Of a stretch of 53,250 bases of DNA, positions 1 through 8,168 are shown in pieces. Positions within the stretch are counted from its first letter, which is position 1. Each line of letters begins with the position of its first letter. A program made the position numbers and the translations under genes. The notes under the pieces are model-generated. The model ran no database searches. It saw nothing but the letters and a program-made list of their open reading frames with translations, and was not told the origin of the DNA. The stretch comes from Chlamydiota bacterium (GTDB lineage: Bacteria; Chlamydiota; Chlamydiia; Chlamydiales; Rhabdochlamydiaceae): positions 1 through 53,250 of the forward strand of contig JABDEH010000002.1 of NCBI GenBank assembly GCA_013287215.1. The letters are read 5' to 3'.

Positions 1-24
1 TAAGTCGTTAGTTATATAAAACTG

Positions 25-90
25 CAAGAAAAACTTGTATGTCCGCGACTTTGCGTTAATAGCGCCTCCTCAAACGCAAAATTTTTCTTG
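25..90. repeat. Inverted repeat; member of a dispersed repeat family
   Basis: Arms CAAGAAAAA (25-33) and TTTTTCTTG (82-90) flank a segment that contains CTTTGCGTT and its approximate complement AAACGCAAA. The block GCAAGAAAAACTT recurs at 21645-21657, again followed by CTTTGCGTT, and CCTTTGCGTT recurs near 7380. This looks like a short dispersed non-coding repeat. It could also serve as a hairpin in the leader of the next gene. Confidence 0.4.
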
Positions 91-149
91 TAACAAAACA
101 GGTAAAAGCTTGATAGTTTGAGCCATCTATTTCTGTGCAGGTGATCTTT

Positions 150-836
150 ATGAAAGCGATTTTGTGCTTCTTAGCTGTTTTTCTCTCGATAAACTGCTTT
201 TCCAATCCTGAGTATCGTCTATATCCTGAAGGTCAGCTCTCTCTAATTAAGACGATAAGACAGGGTCAACTCCCCTGGGACGCACATTTCCGACTGTCAG
301 ATTGCACATTTACGAATGCTGAGCTTTATCGATTTTCTAAAGACAAATATGTCCCTTACGGCACCATCAGCAAGCTTGACACTTCAACGCGGGGCTACCT
401 CTTTAAAGTCGGTGATGAAGTTCAATCTACGCTCCATTCCTTTTTGCTTTCTTCAGGAACGCTTTTCGACTCCATTAAAAAATATGAAGTTCACGACAGT
501 TCCGACCATATCATTGGTTATATTGAAGGCGTTTTTTATACGGACGCTCCAGCTGAATTCCTTTTTTACAATGAAGCAGGGCAGCAATTTGCAAAGGCCG
601 TTTTAGACCCATCGTATTCCAAAGTGACAATGAGTGCGCCCGACGATCAACCCCTCCTCATTGGCACCAAAACATTCAACTACACGGGTGCCCCTAAAGG
701 GGAGCATTGTCTATTGGAGTATTACTGGGAGCTCACCCAAGTTTCAGAAACGCCTCTCGATCCCCGTTTTCTCATCCCATTCATGAGTTTTATCGGAGAG
801 GTATGGTGGGATAAGCCGCAGTGGTTTAACTTTTAG
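150..836 (+). CDS. Hypothetical secreted protein
   Basis: This encodes a 228-residue protein that I do not recognise. The N-terminus (MKAILCFLAVFLSINCFS) looks like a signal peptide of about 20 residues, so export to the periplasm or outer membrane is inferred. The ATG at 150 is preferred over the in-frame GTG at 135 because AGGTGA at 139-144 is well placed for it. The middle (about residues 115-165) has a strand-turn pattern (IIGYIEGVFYT, AEFLFYNEAGQQFAKA) loosely like LURP-one/scramblase folds, but I do not assert this. The next gene starts 15 bases downstream on the same strand, so the two may be co-transcribed. Confidence 0.6.
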   Translation: MKAILCFLAVFLSINCFSNPEYRLYPEGQLSLIKTIRQGQLPWDAHFRLSDCTFTNAELYRFSKDKYVPYGTISKLDTSTRGYLFKVGDEVQSTLHSFLLSSGTLFDSIKKYEVHDSSDHIIGYIEGVFYTDAPAEFLFYNEAGQQFAKAVLDPSYSKVTMSAPDDQPLLIGTKTFNYTGAPKGEHCLLEYYWELTQVSETPLDPRFLIPFMSFIGEVWWDKPQWFNF

Positions 837-851
837 AACAGTGAGGGTTTT

Positions 852-1274
852 ATGTGTTTAGATGCCTGTGGACTCGTGGAAATACGTTATAATTCCGATA
901 TCCATGATTACGAACGTTTCCATTACTTTGACGACGTGCAAATGATCACCGGGTTCGCCCTAATGATCATCGGGTCCCTAGCAGTCGGATTTGCTGATGT
1001 AGTGCCCCTCTATACGTCCTTTGGAAGCTTCGTCTTGTTATCGCTATGCGGCGGGGTACTTGTCACCCATAGTCCTTCACAAAATTTTGGATCGATCCTC
1101 AAAATTAGCGGACTAGCGCTAGGCGTTATCGGTGCGATCGGAGCCGGTTTTCTCTTTGTCCCCGGCAGAATCGCCCTTGGCGCGTGCGGTGCGGGACTCA
1201 TCGTGATCGGGTTGGGACTGATAGGATTAGGGGAAGATTTCAGACAGAACATGATTCCAACACCAAGAGTGTGA
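852..1274 (+). CDS. Hypothetical small membrane protein
   Basis: This encodes a 140-residue protein. Residues from about 30 to 128 are mostly hydrophobic and can form three to four membrane helices rich in Gly/Ala/Ile (for example IGSLAVGFADVV and IALGACGAGLIVIGLGLIG). The ATG at 852 follows GTGAGGG. It lies 15 bases after the secreted-protein gene and ends 5 bases before the convergent DCC-family gene. I recognise no family. The soluble head (about residues 1-28) is acidic and aromatic. Inner-membrane location is inferred from composition only. Confidence 0.55.
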   Translation: MCLDACGLVEIRYNSDIHDYERFHYFDDVQMITGFALMIIGSLAVGFADVVPLYTSFGSFVLLSLCGGVLVTHSPSQNFGSILKISGLALGVIGAIGAGFLFVPGRIALGACGAGLIVIGLGLIGLGEDFRQNMIPTPRV

Positions 1275-1279
1275 ACTCC

Positions 1280-1666
1280 TTAATCTAAGAAGCGGCCAGG
1301 CGCATGGGGAAGTTCTCCGGAAATCGGCAACCGATCGCGGTGATGAGCGATCAGCCGATAGCACAGGTCGACGCCGAAAGGAATAAAACAGAGCCAGCCA
1401 AGCAAACGCCACCGGCCTCCCAGCAGCCATAGAATCCGGAACGCCCCTCGCCCCCGAATCCAGAGCCGCTGCTGCGGCGTCCTCCAATCTTCCAGAAGGA
1501 TCAGCGTGTTCTCTTTGAGGAGCCGTGTGTTCTTTAACTCCTCTTGCGCCGTCTTTCCCGAAAGAGGAGCGAACAGAAACCGATGCTTTAGGTCGCGCGC
1601 AAAAATAAAGCGGATCGATCTGCGGCACAAAGGACAGTCTCGATCGAATAAAATTAAAGATTTCAT
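1280..1666 (-). CDS. DCC-family thiol-disulfide oxidoreductase-like protein (DUF393)
   Basis: This 128-residue protein starts MKSLILFDRDCPLCRRSIRF. The D-x-x-C-P-x-C motif at residues 8-14 near the N-terminus defines the DCC/DUF393 (YuxK-like) family, which has a thioredoxin-like fold. The substrate is unknown. Conserved features further on (FAPLSGKTAQEEL, and the hydrophobic GVDLCYRLIAHHRDRLP tail) fit the family. The ATG at 1666 overlaps the dnaG stop codon (ATGA), so it is translationally coupled to dnaG as the downstream gene of a two-gene unit. A redox role is inferred from the CxxC only. Confidence 0.75.
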   Translation of the reverse strand: MKSLILFDRDCPLCRRSIRFIFARDLKHRFLFAPLSGKTAQEELKNTRLLKENTLILLEDWRTPQQRLWIRGRGAFRILWLLGGRWRLLGWLCFIPFGVDLCYRLIAHHRDRLPISGELPHAPGRFLD

Positions 1667-3423
1667 TTTATTATTTGGGGCGGATTTTTTTTCAGGTCGT
1701 TCAGCTGCTTGGCGAGATCGAGCGCCTCGGCATCCGAGAGGACCCCGCTGTGGATCTTCATTTTGATTGCCTCTCCCTCTTCCATCCAGCGCCGCTGCAA
1801 AATCTTGTGGATCGTCTGCACAATCCCCTCCTCAGCCTTTTGCAGGTTCACCTTTTTTTGCATCATCTCGGCGAAAAAGAGCTGCTCCTCCGGAGTGTGA
1901 AGATGTATCATCAACGAGAGCAGGTCGGAGGGCTTTTCTAGATAGAGAGAAAAAAGCCGTTTGCACACCTCAACACGGAAATGTTCGGGGCGCAAGTGTG
2001 CCGAAGCGATCTCTAGAACGCGAGGCACGCTTTGGCCCGACAAGAAGAGCCAGCGGAGCAGGTCGCTCTCCAGCACACGGTCGGGATCGACATCGCTGAA
2101 AGAAATTTTTCCCGATTTTTTGACGTAGGTATCCGAGAGAAGTTCCTGCCCGATGCCGAGAATATTTTCAGGCACCGCGCTGAGCTGCGAGAGTTTGCGG
2201 AGACTCTCGTGCACCATGAGCGGCTGCTCCCATTTGCGGATCCTCTGCGCGATATTTTGGACGCACTCATTTTTTCCCGAGGGAGAATCAAGGTTGAATT
2301 GCTTAGATAGATGCCGGAATAAAAATGAAAGGTAGTCCTGCGCCTCTTCGAGCAATTTTAAATAGCCCGGCGGTCCGATGTCCTTTAGCACGCTGTCGGG
2401 GTCAGCCCCTTGCGGCAACCTCACGACCGCGACCTCAATCCCCCTTTTCTGGAACAGATCGCCGATCTTGACCGTGGCCTCACGGCCCGCCTCATCGCCG
2501 TCCATCGAGAGGTAGACATGGTTGACGCCCAAATGGACTAGCTCTTTGACATGATCTTCTCCAAAGGCCGTCCCCTGCCCCGCAACGGTGAACGTAAATC
2601 CGGCGTGGATGAGGCGCAGCGCATCGATCTGCCCCTCGACGACGATCACCTTCCGCTCTTTTGCGATCCGGCGGCGGCAGTAGCTCAGACCGAAGAGGAC
2701 GTGCGATTTTTTGAACAACAATGTTTCTGAGGTGTTGATGTACTTGCCGCCGAAAGTTTCCTCTTTATATTTGCGCGCAGAAAATCCGATGACGCTCCCC
2801 ATCGCATCGCGGATCGGAAAGGTGATCCGGTCGGTAAAAAAGTCTCGTTTGTAGCCTCTGTCCGTTGCCAGGATGAGCCCCGCGTCTTCGAGGGTCGGAT
2901 CATCGACCCCTTGGGCGTGCATCGTTTTTCTGAACATCTCCCGGCTCAAGGGCGCGTAGCCCACCTGGAAGAGGCGGATGAATTCGAGGTCGAGTCCCCG
3001 ATCATAGAGATATTTGAGCGCGGGCGCCCCCTCTTCGCTATGCAAAAGGAGGAAGTGGTAGAAGCGCGACGCCTTTTCAAGCGCGTCTTTGAGGGCAGTC
3101 TTGCTGGGTCCCTTTCTCTCGTGCCGCTCCTCCTCTTTTTCCAGAGGCACTTGAAAACGCTCGGCGAGCGTTTCAATCGCTTCGACAAACGGCATCTTCA
3201 GGTAGTTCATCAAAAAGGCGATCGCGTCCCCGTGAGCGCCGCAGCCAAAGCAGTGGTAGTGGGAATCCCCCTTTTGCACCATGAACGACGGCGTCTTCTC
3301 CTCATGGAACGGGCAGCAGGCTTTGTACGAGGCCCCGGAGCGGTGCCACTGAACGTGAGGGGCCAGGACCTCGGGGAGGTCGATACGCTGGCGCAGAAGC
3401 TCTAAGCTTTCTTTCTTGTACAT
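1663..3423 (-). CDS. dnaG: DNA primase
   Basis: This encodes a 586-residue primase that makes RNA primers at the replication fork. The CHC2 zinc finger is clear: Cys37, His40, Cys58 and Cys61 in the CPFH...CFGC context. It is followed by the catalytic core with the Toprim motifs VVEGQIDAL (metal-binding Glu) and MDGDEAGREA (DxD). The C-terminal part (about 430-586) is the divergent helicase-interaction region. Length is normal for the family. The ATG at 3423 follows AGGA. Placement close to mutS and uvrC matches the chlamydial order around CT791-CT794. The stop overlaps the start of the DCC-family gene. Confidence 0.96.
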   Translation of the reverse strand: MYKKESLELLRQRIDLPEVLAPHVQWHRSGASYKACCPFHEEKTPSFMVQKGDSHYHCFGCGAHGDAIAFLMNYLKMPFVEAIETLAERFQVPLEKEEERHERKGPSKTALKDALEKASRFYHFLLLHSEEGAPALKYLYDRGLDLEFIRLFQVGYAPLSREMFRKTMHAQGVDDPTLEDAGLILATDRGYKRDFFTDRITFPIRDAMGSVIGFSARKYKEETFGGKYINTSETLLFKKSHVLFGLSYCRRRIAKERKVIVVEGQIDALRLIHAGFTFTVAGQGTAFGEDHVKELVHLGVNHVYLSMDGDEAGREATVKIGDLFQKRGIEVAVVRLPQGADPDSVLKDIGPPGYLKLLEEAQDYLSFLFRHLSKQFNLDSPSGKNECVQNIAQRIRKWEQPLMVHESLRKLSQLSAVPENILGIGQELLSDTYVKKSGKISFSDVDPDRVLESDLLRWLFLSGQSVPRVLEIASAHLRPEHFRVEVCKRLFSLYLEKPSDLLSLMIHLHTPEEQLFFAEMMQKKVNLQKAEEGIVQTIHKILQRRWMEEGEAIKMKIHSGVLSDAEALDLAKQLNDLKKNPPQIIK

Positions 3424-3467
3424 GATCCTATCTTATCAAAATGAGGTTTTTAGGGGGTGAAATTCAC

Positions 3468-4112
3468 TCATTTGGAGGGAATGAACTGCTCTAAGTATTC
3501 AATCAATGCATGCATGTTGGTATAGGGATCAGCTTGTGAATTATTCCCCTGGTGCTTCAACAGCTTTTTCACATTCGATTTAGCCGTTTCTCTTTTGGAG
3601 TCTATTTTTTCAAAAAGGTCCGGATCATTTTTTTGATAATCAGTCAGGTAACGTCGTAAAGAACCTTCTACATTTTTACTCGTTCCAAATGGCGTGATGT
3701 GCAACTTAAAATGGCTAATTATCCACACCTCGAAACAAGGATTAGAGGCAATCCAATAGATGGGTATAGAAGGCTTCGCATTCCGCAGACGATCTATGTC
3801 TTTCTGCGTAGTCAGATAGGTGGAATGGCGGTCTTTGTCAAACACACAATACAGGCGATCATAATCACAATCTTTGGCGTATGATTCTCTTACAAAATCC
3901 AGGAGATTTTTTGGTGCAGTCCCTCCAGGATCCTTGGGGATTTCAATCGTTATTCCGCTTAATCTTAAATTCTTGCGAAATGCATTGAAATATGCTTGCT
4001 CGGTTTTTCCTTCGCAAACAATTAAGACCCTAATCCGTGATTGATTTCCATACTTGCGTCGAAGAGAGCGAAGATTCCTAGCTAGAATTTTGGGGTTAGC
4101 AACAGCTCGCAA
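3468..4112 (-). CDS. RloB-family (AbiLii-like) Toprim-type protein
   Basis: This 214-residue protein carries the RloB signature VLIVCEGKTEQAYFNAFRK near residue 28 and YDRLYCVFDKDRH near residue 84. The Glu and the DxD-type acids resemble a Toprim/OLD nuclease centre. RloB proteins pair with the RloA AAA ATPase, here at 5868-7127 on the same strand. In AbiL-type abortive-infection systems such a pair acts in phage defence. The only start I can find is TTG at 4112, with AAGGA a rather long way upstream. A mobile-element hairpin begins only 21 bases upstream, so the native translation start or operon coupling may have been disturbed. Confidence 0.75.
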   Translation of the reverse strand: MRAVANPKILARNLRSLRRKYGNQSRIRVLIVCEGKTEQAYFNAFRKNLRLSGITIEIPKDPGGTAPKNLLDFVRESYAKDCDYDRLYCVFDKDRHSTYLTTQKDIDRLRNAKPSIPIYWIASNPCFEVWIISHFKLHITPFGTSKNVEGSLRRYLTDYQKNDPDLFEKIDSKRETAKSNVKKLLKHQGNNSQADPYTNMHALIEYLEQFIPSK

Positions 4113-4132
4113 AAATCTACTTATTCCTTGTT

Positions 4133-5830
4133 AAACCTATGCAAAATTGCATAGGTTTTCGACAGAGACTTGCCAGATGTTTGAGAGCTTACCAATGAAC
4201 ATGTAAAAAAATATTTACTTTGTTCCGGCGCTGAGTTAACATTTCGGTCCTATGGAAAAGGAGAACTTACTAACTTTTGAGACACGAACCGAACTAGATT
4301 TGCTGTCACTTGAGATCCTAGATGAATTCAGCGATCTGTTCTCGCATCTCCAGCATCGATTATTTGCCGACATCGCTTGCGGGAACATTGCTGGGGAAGT
4401 TAAAAATGACTACCTTATCGCTTACGATATAACGGCCAGACACTTCAATGCTCTTCGAGTCCAGGTTGAAGGCAAAATCAGTGCTCTCAAAACACAGCTC
4501 GTTAATAGGATCGCAGACACCAAAGAAAAAATCGCCTCTCTGACCAAAACAATTGCCAAGTTCATAAAAAGACAAGCCAAGCCCCATGTCATTCACCAAA
4601 AGAAACGACGCCTCGCCCATCTGGAACAAAAACTGGCCAAAGCACTAGAAGATCAAAAAAATGGAACTGTCCGATGCTGTTTTGGAGGCAAAAAATTATT
4701 CCATGCCCAGTACAATCTCGAAGCAAACGGTTATAGCTCTCACGAAGAGTGGCGAAAAGATTGGAAGAAAGCTCGCAGTGGGGAAATCTTCTTTTTAGGT
4801 TCCAAGGATGAGACCGCCGGCAACCAAACATGTACCGCCACATTGCAGCCTGATGAAACCATACAGCTCCGGATCCGTCTCCCCAAAGCGCTAGAAAAAT
4901 ATGGAAAATATCTCGTAATCCAAGGCATCAAGTTTAAATACGGTAAAGAGGAACTACAGGCTCTATTAAAAAGCGAAACTCCGCAGGCGATTACATGGAG
5001 ATTCAAGCGCGATGAAAAGGGATGGCGTATTTTTTCCACTTTTGCAGTTGAACCGGCAGTTTGTACTTCCAAACAAGATATAGGGGTCATTGGACTAGAT
5101 ATCAACGCGGACCATTTTGCGCTTGTTGAAACTGACCCTAACGGCAATCCTATCTCTACAGAGACAATACCTTATAACCTTCATGGAAAGAGTTCAGCTC
5201 AGGCAAAGGCCATCATAGGAGATGCCGCAGCCAGTGCCGTTGCCTTTGCCGGGAGTAAAAATAAGCCCTTGATCATTGAAGAGCTTGATTTTCGCAAGAA
5301 AAAGTCAGAGCTGAGAGAGAAGGCTTCCGCCTCTTACGCTCGCATGCTCTCCTCATTTGCCTATAACTCGCTGATCACCCATCTCAAATCCCGAGCTTCA
5401 AAACAAGGGGTATTCGTAAGCCAAGTCAATCCTGCCTATACATCGATCATTGGACGTGTCAAATTTGCGAAACGGTATGGATTGTCCATTCATCACGCAG
5501 CGGCCCTAACCATCGGCCGCCGATATTTACGTTTTTCTGAAAAAGTGCCTTCGCCCCTCGGTGAGATACCCGACGGGAAGGACTCCCATGTCACCTTGAC
5601 CGCACCTGTAAGGAAGCGGGACGAGCATGAATGGTCGGTCTGGAGCCGCTTGAGTAAGAAATTACGAACGGCGCTTGCAGCGCACTTCCGGACGGCCAAG
5701 AGCCGATCCAAGAGCCCCCCAAAAACGGCTTTTGAGACAGAACCCATTTCGGATGATGTTGGTGAGACTCCAACACGTGAATCGTTAGAACCGCTGTTCG
5801 CCTGACGTGTCAATGCATAGATTTGCATAG
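4133..5830 (+). mobile_element. IS200/IS605-type element carrying tnpB only
   Basis: The left boundary is marked by a hairpin at 4133-4158 with perfect 10-nt arms (AAACCTATGC/GCATAGGTTT) around AAAATT. The right boundary is marked by a related motif at 5813-5830 (minus strand CTATGCAAA...TATGCAT) just after the tnpB stop. Between them is one tnpB-like gene with no tnpA. The element sits between rloA and rloB in the opposite orientation, interrupting what is normally a tight pair. Exact cleavage sites were not determined. The shared CTATGCAAA core at both ends is what ties them together. Confidence 0.6.
4252..5805 (+). CDS. tnpB: TnpB-like IS605-family protein with altered RuvC site
   Basis: This 517-residue protein is related to TnpB, the RNA-guided nuclease of IS200/IS605 elements. 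RuvC-I is GLDINADHFALVET (Asp283). RuvC-II is PLIIEELDF (Glu343/344). A VNPAYTS block near 392 is typical of TnpB. The usual CxxC...CxxC zinc ribbon after that block is absent, and RuvC-III reads SIHHAAALTIGRR (412-424), with no Asp where D-x-N-A-A is expected. The N-terminal half is helical and basic (about residues 70-135). The roughly 75 C-terminal residues are low-complexity and basic. This is a Zn-less TnpB-related group whose cleavage activity is doubtful. A guide (omega) RNA could overlap the 3' end. Confidence 0.8.
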   Translation: MEKENLLTFETRTELDLLSLEILDEFSDLFSHLQHRLFADIACGNIAGEVKNDYLIAYDITARHFNALRVQVEGKISALKTQLVNRIADTKEKIASLTKTIAKFIKRQAKPHVIHQKKRRLAHLEQKLAKALEDQKNGTVRCCFGGKKLFHAQYNLEANGYSSHEEWRKDWKKARSGEIFFLGSKDETAGNQTCTATLQPDETIQLRIRLPKALEKYGKYLVIQGIKFKYGKEELQALLKSETPQAITWRFKRDEKGWRIFSTFAVEPAVCTSKQDIGVIGLDINADHFALVETDPNGNPISTETIPYNLHGKSSAQAKAIIGDAAASAVAFAGSKNKPLIIEELDFRKKKSELREKASASYARMLSSFAYNSLITHLKSRASKQGVFVSQVNPAYTSIIGRVKFAKRYGLSIHHAAALTIGRRYLRFSEKVPSPLGEIPDGKDSHVTLTAPVRKRDEHEWSVWSRLSKKLRTALAAHFRTAKSRSKSPPKTAFETEPISDDVGETPTRESLEPLFA

Positions 5831-5867
5831 ACTTTTTTGAACGGTGTACTTTTCGACGCATATACGC

Positions 5868-7127
5868 TTATATATTTAAAGGTCCAACAAACGGAAGAGC
5901 ACCGTAACGGCCTTTCAAATATCCTTTTTCTAAAGCCTCATCCTTTCGAGGGCTAAAATCTAATAAAGAATAAAGATGAGTAGAGCTATTTTGATCTTTT
6001 TCGACAAACCAAACTTGATCTCTCCGAAAAATCTTATCATCTAGTAAAGATGTGTCATGTGTCGTCAATAATAATTGAGCATTTAGTTTGTTAATAGCAT
6101 TATCGTGAAAAAGGTTAACCAAGAAGCGTACAATTAGTGGATGAAGACTGTTATCCATTTCATCAAATACTAAAGTAGCGCCTTCTCCAAGAGCCTTGAG
6201 CCAGCCTCCAGCCTGAACAAACAGTTTTATTGTGCCGGCAGATTCTTGTTCAAGGTTTAATGGCACAAACTCTTTTGAGTCGATCATCTTATGCCAAGCT
6301 AAAACGCGCAATTGCTTTGGTAAAGACTTATGCGATTGTACAACCTTCAACTCAGGTGCATGAGGAAAGAACGGCTGTAAATCTTCTTCTTTTAACTCAA
6401 ACTTCTCAATGCCAATATCAGCAGCTTTCATAAATCGGATTAACTTCTCCATCCCCTCCTTATGTTGAAATAATTCGAACGTAAGCGCTGGATTGAAAGC
6501 CACATTCCCAACAACGACTATCAATTTCGCAGATAGCCAATGAAATACTGGTTTGAGTTGCTCACTATTCAATTGCACCGCTGTGGAGAGAAATAGGGTA
6601 TTAGACCTCGTTGAAGACTTCCAAAGATTCTTTTCGCCTTTAAGTTTACTTCCAAACGACCACCGATAATCATTTAATGATTCATCAAATGCTCTTTCGA
6701 ACCATTGCTGACTTTTCCCATGCGGATATGCAAATAACCACTCTCTGACTACTCGAGTGTCATTCACAGAAAAGCCATATTGGTATCGAACATTGTCCTG
6801 AAGGAAAATAATTTCAAACTCGCTAGGTTGGTTTCTGTGAGTTTTATCAAATTTAAAGGGAATCACTGGAATTTTCTGACCTTCTTGCGTATTGGTTGCT
6901 GAATTAGCGATGAACCATTGCATGAAATGAAAAGCTTTCAAAAAATTAGTTTTACCAGCTCCATTAGGACCATAGATAACCACAGATCGAAGTAAGCGAG
7001 GGCAGCTTGGTTGATTTGGATCGAATGTGTTGCTATTCAGAGACTCACTGCCTGATCCTGCCGCCAAGCTCAAGGTTTGTCTTTCACGCATCGATTGAAA
7101 ATTGGTGACGCTAAATTCGATCAACAT
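5868..7127 (-). CDS. RloA-like AAA/ABC-type ATPase (AbiLi-like)
   Basis: This encodes about 419 residues from the ATG at 7127; a TTG at 7133 is an alternative start. The N-terminus MLIEFSVTNFQSMRERQTLSL is typical of COG1106/AAA_15 defence ATPases. Walker A is GPNGAGKT, Walker B is ATLVFDEMDNSLHP, and the switch His lies in LLLTTHDTSLLD. Such SMC/OLD-like ATPases act with RloB-type effectors in abortive infection. The partner rloB lies 1.75 kb downstream on the same strand, separated by the tnpB element. AGGG upstream could serve either start. Sensor function is inferred from family context only. Confidence 0.85.
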   Translation of the reverse strand: MLIEFSVTNFQSMRERQTLSLAAGSGSESLNSNTFDPNQPSCPRLLRSVVIYGPNGAGKTNFLKAFHFMQWFIANSATNTQEGQKIPVIPFKFDKTHRNQPSEFEIIFLQDNVRYQYGFSVNDTRVVREWLFAYPHGKSQQWFERAFDESLNDYRWSFGSKLKGEKNLWKSSTRSNTLFLSTAVQLNSEQLKPVFHWLSAKLIVVVGNVAFNPALTFELFQHKEGMEKLIRFMKAADIGIEKFELKEEDLQPFFPHAPELKVVQSHKSLPKQLRVLAWHKMIDSKEFVPLNLEQESAGTIKLFVQAGGWLKALGEGATLVFDEMDNSLHPLIVRFLVNLFHDNAINKLNAQLLLTTHDTSLLDDKIFRRDQVWFVEKDQNSSTHLYSLLDFSPRKDEALEKGYLKGRYGALPFVGPLNI

Positions 7128-7133
7128 TTGCAA

Positions 7134-7479
7134 GTTACCCTATGCATTGAATTTAAACCTCATTTTCGCGGAAAATCCACAAAATTGCAACTAAAATGAT
7201 TTTTGCATGCAATTTCAACTCATTTTTAGCCTGAGCGGCCACGTTTATCCGATTTGCCAAATTTTTTATTTAAAGAGGCAATTGCAAAACTCGATTTTTA
7301 GAGAAAAATTGATGATTTTGGTTCCGGTTCGGTTTCTCGCAAAAAAAATCAGATCTCTTACCGCGTCTCTGCGTCTTGGCACCTTTGCGTTGGTACCCGA
7401 AAAATCTCTCTGGACGGAAAGATTTCCATTCACTATGATTTTGGTTGTGATGTTGACAAACTGTACCAAGGAGTAATTT
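7134..7479. other. Intergenic region, no convincing gene
   Basis: This AT-rich 346-bp gap lies between divergent rloA and the next small gene. It contains a copy of the dispersed CTTTGCGTT-type repeat (about 7350-7395, with CTCTGCGTCTTGG) and, at its start, a TATGCATTGA segment resembling the right end of the upstream tnpB element. An 89-codon open frame here (7207-7476) has no ribosome site or recognisable composition, and I regard it as chance. Promoters for rloA and the downstream gene must lie here but are not obvious. Confidence 0.5.
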
Positions 7480-7728
7480 ATGCTCGCTCCAATTCTTGCT
7501 CTTGTTCAAATCGCCTATGTTCCTGGCGACGGGTGGCCGATATATAGCGAGGAGGAAAATTTTACCTCAGCAATGAACAGCAAAATTCAAGATCTCTCAG
7601 TCCAGGCTTATGAAAATAATCAAATTCTTGAAGTCAAAGACATACAAATCTTCTATAAAGAAGGCTCCGCGAAGCCCCGTGGTTGGATTGTTTACGATTT
7701 CAAAGATCGTTCTGAGACCGAAAAATAA
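7480..7728 (+). CDS. Hypothetical protein
   Basis: This encodes an 82-residue protein with no recognised domain. A strong Shine-Dalgarno (AAGGAG at 7468-7473) precedes the ATG at 7480, which is the main evidence that it is real. The first 13 residues are hydrophobic but too short to call a signal peptide. The remainder is mixed charged sequence with a WIVYDFKD strand near the C-terminus. It lies 14 bases upstream of the next gene and could belong to the mutS transcription unit. Confidence 0.5.
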   Translation: MLAPILALVQIAYVPGDGWPIYSEEENFTSAMNSKIQDLSVQAYENNQILEVKDIQIFYKEGSAKPRGWIVYDFKDRSETEK

Positions 7729-7742
7729 ACATTATTACCTCT

Positions 7743-8168
7743 ATGTACACGGGAAAACACATCCATCCTACTTCTTCTCCACCCTCCACGGCCTCCCTAT
7801 CGGATTATAGCATTGCCGAAGGAATCTGCGACCCTGCCTTGAGCCAGCTGCGCGAGGAGATTAAGAAAGTGATGCTCCCTCTCCTCATCCGCGTCTTCGA
7901 ACTGAAGCAAGCCGCCGCACACCAACCCCCCTCCCGGCTGCAAAACCCGATCGAGGTCTCCCACGAAGAGATCCGCAAAGAGCTGACCACTCTCCAAGAG
8001 GACTTGCACCGCCTCTCCTTGTGGTGCAAGAGCTCTCAAAATCAAATTAACAAGGCGCTAAGAGAAATCGATCCTCCTGAAGATCCTCCCGCCCCAAAAC
8101 CTGAAGAAAAAGCAGCGCCCAAACCCTCCGAATGGCGTCAAACGATCCGGAGCTGGACAAAACTGTGA
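7743..8168 (+). CDS. Conserved chlamydial hypothetical protein upstream of mutS
   Basis: This 141-residue protein has a helical, probably coiled-coil centre (about 33-105, LREEIKKVMLPLLIRVFELKQ and HEEIRKELTTLQEDLHRLSL). A Pro/Glu/Lys-rich linker follows (PPEDPPAPKPEEKAAPKP). The 3' end overlaps the mutS start by 37 bases, suggesting translational coupling. A small gene also sits next to mutS in C. trachomatis (between mutS and dnaG), so this may be its positional counterpart. No function is assigned. Confidence 0.6.
   Translation: MYTGKHIHPTSSPPSTASLSDYSIAEGICDPALSQLREEIKKVMLPLLIRVFELKQAAAHQPPSRLQNPIEVSHEEIRKELTTLQEDLHRLSLWCKSSQNQINKALREIDPPEDPPAPKPEEKAAPKPSEWRQTIRSWTKL

Noticed and set aside
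1227-1628. Arg/Ser/Ala-rich 133-codon minus-strand frame
   Set aside because: It is the other-frame reading of the DCC-family gene, which has a clear family motif.
7207-7476. 89-codon open frame between rloA and the hypothetical gene
   Set aside because: No ribosome site, no recognisable composition, overlaps repeat-like DNA; treated as chance.
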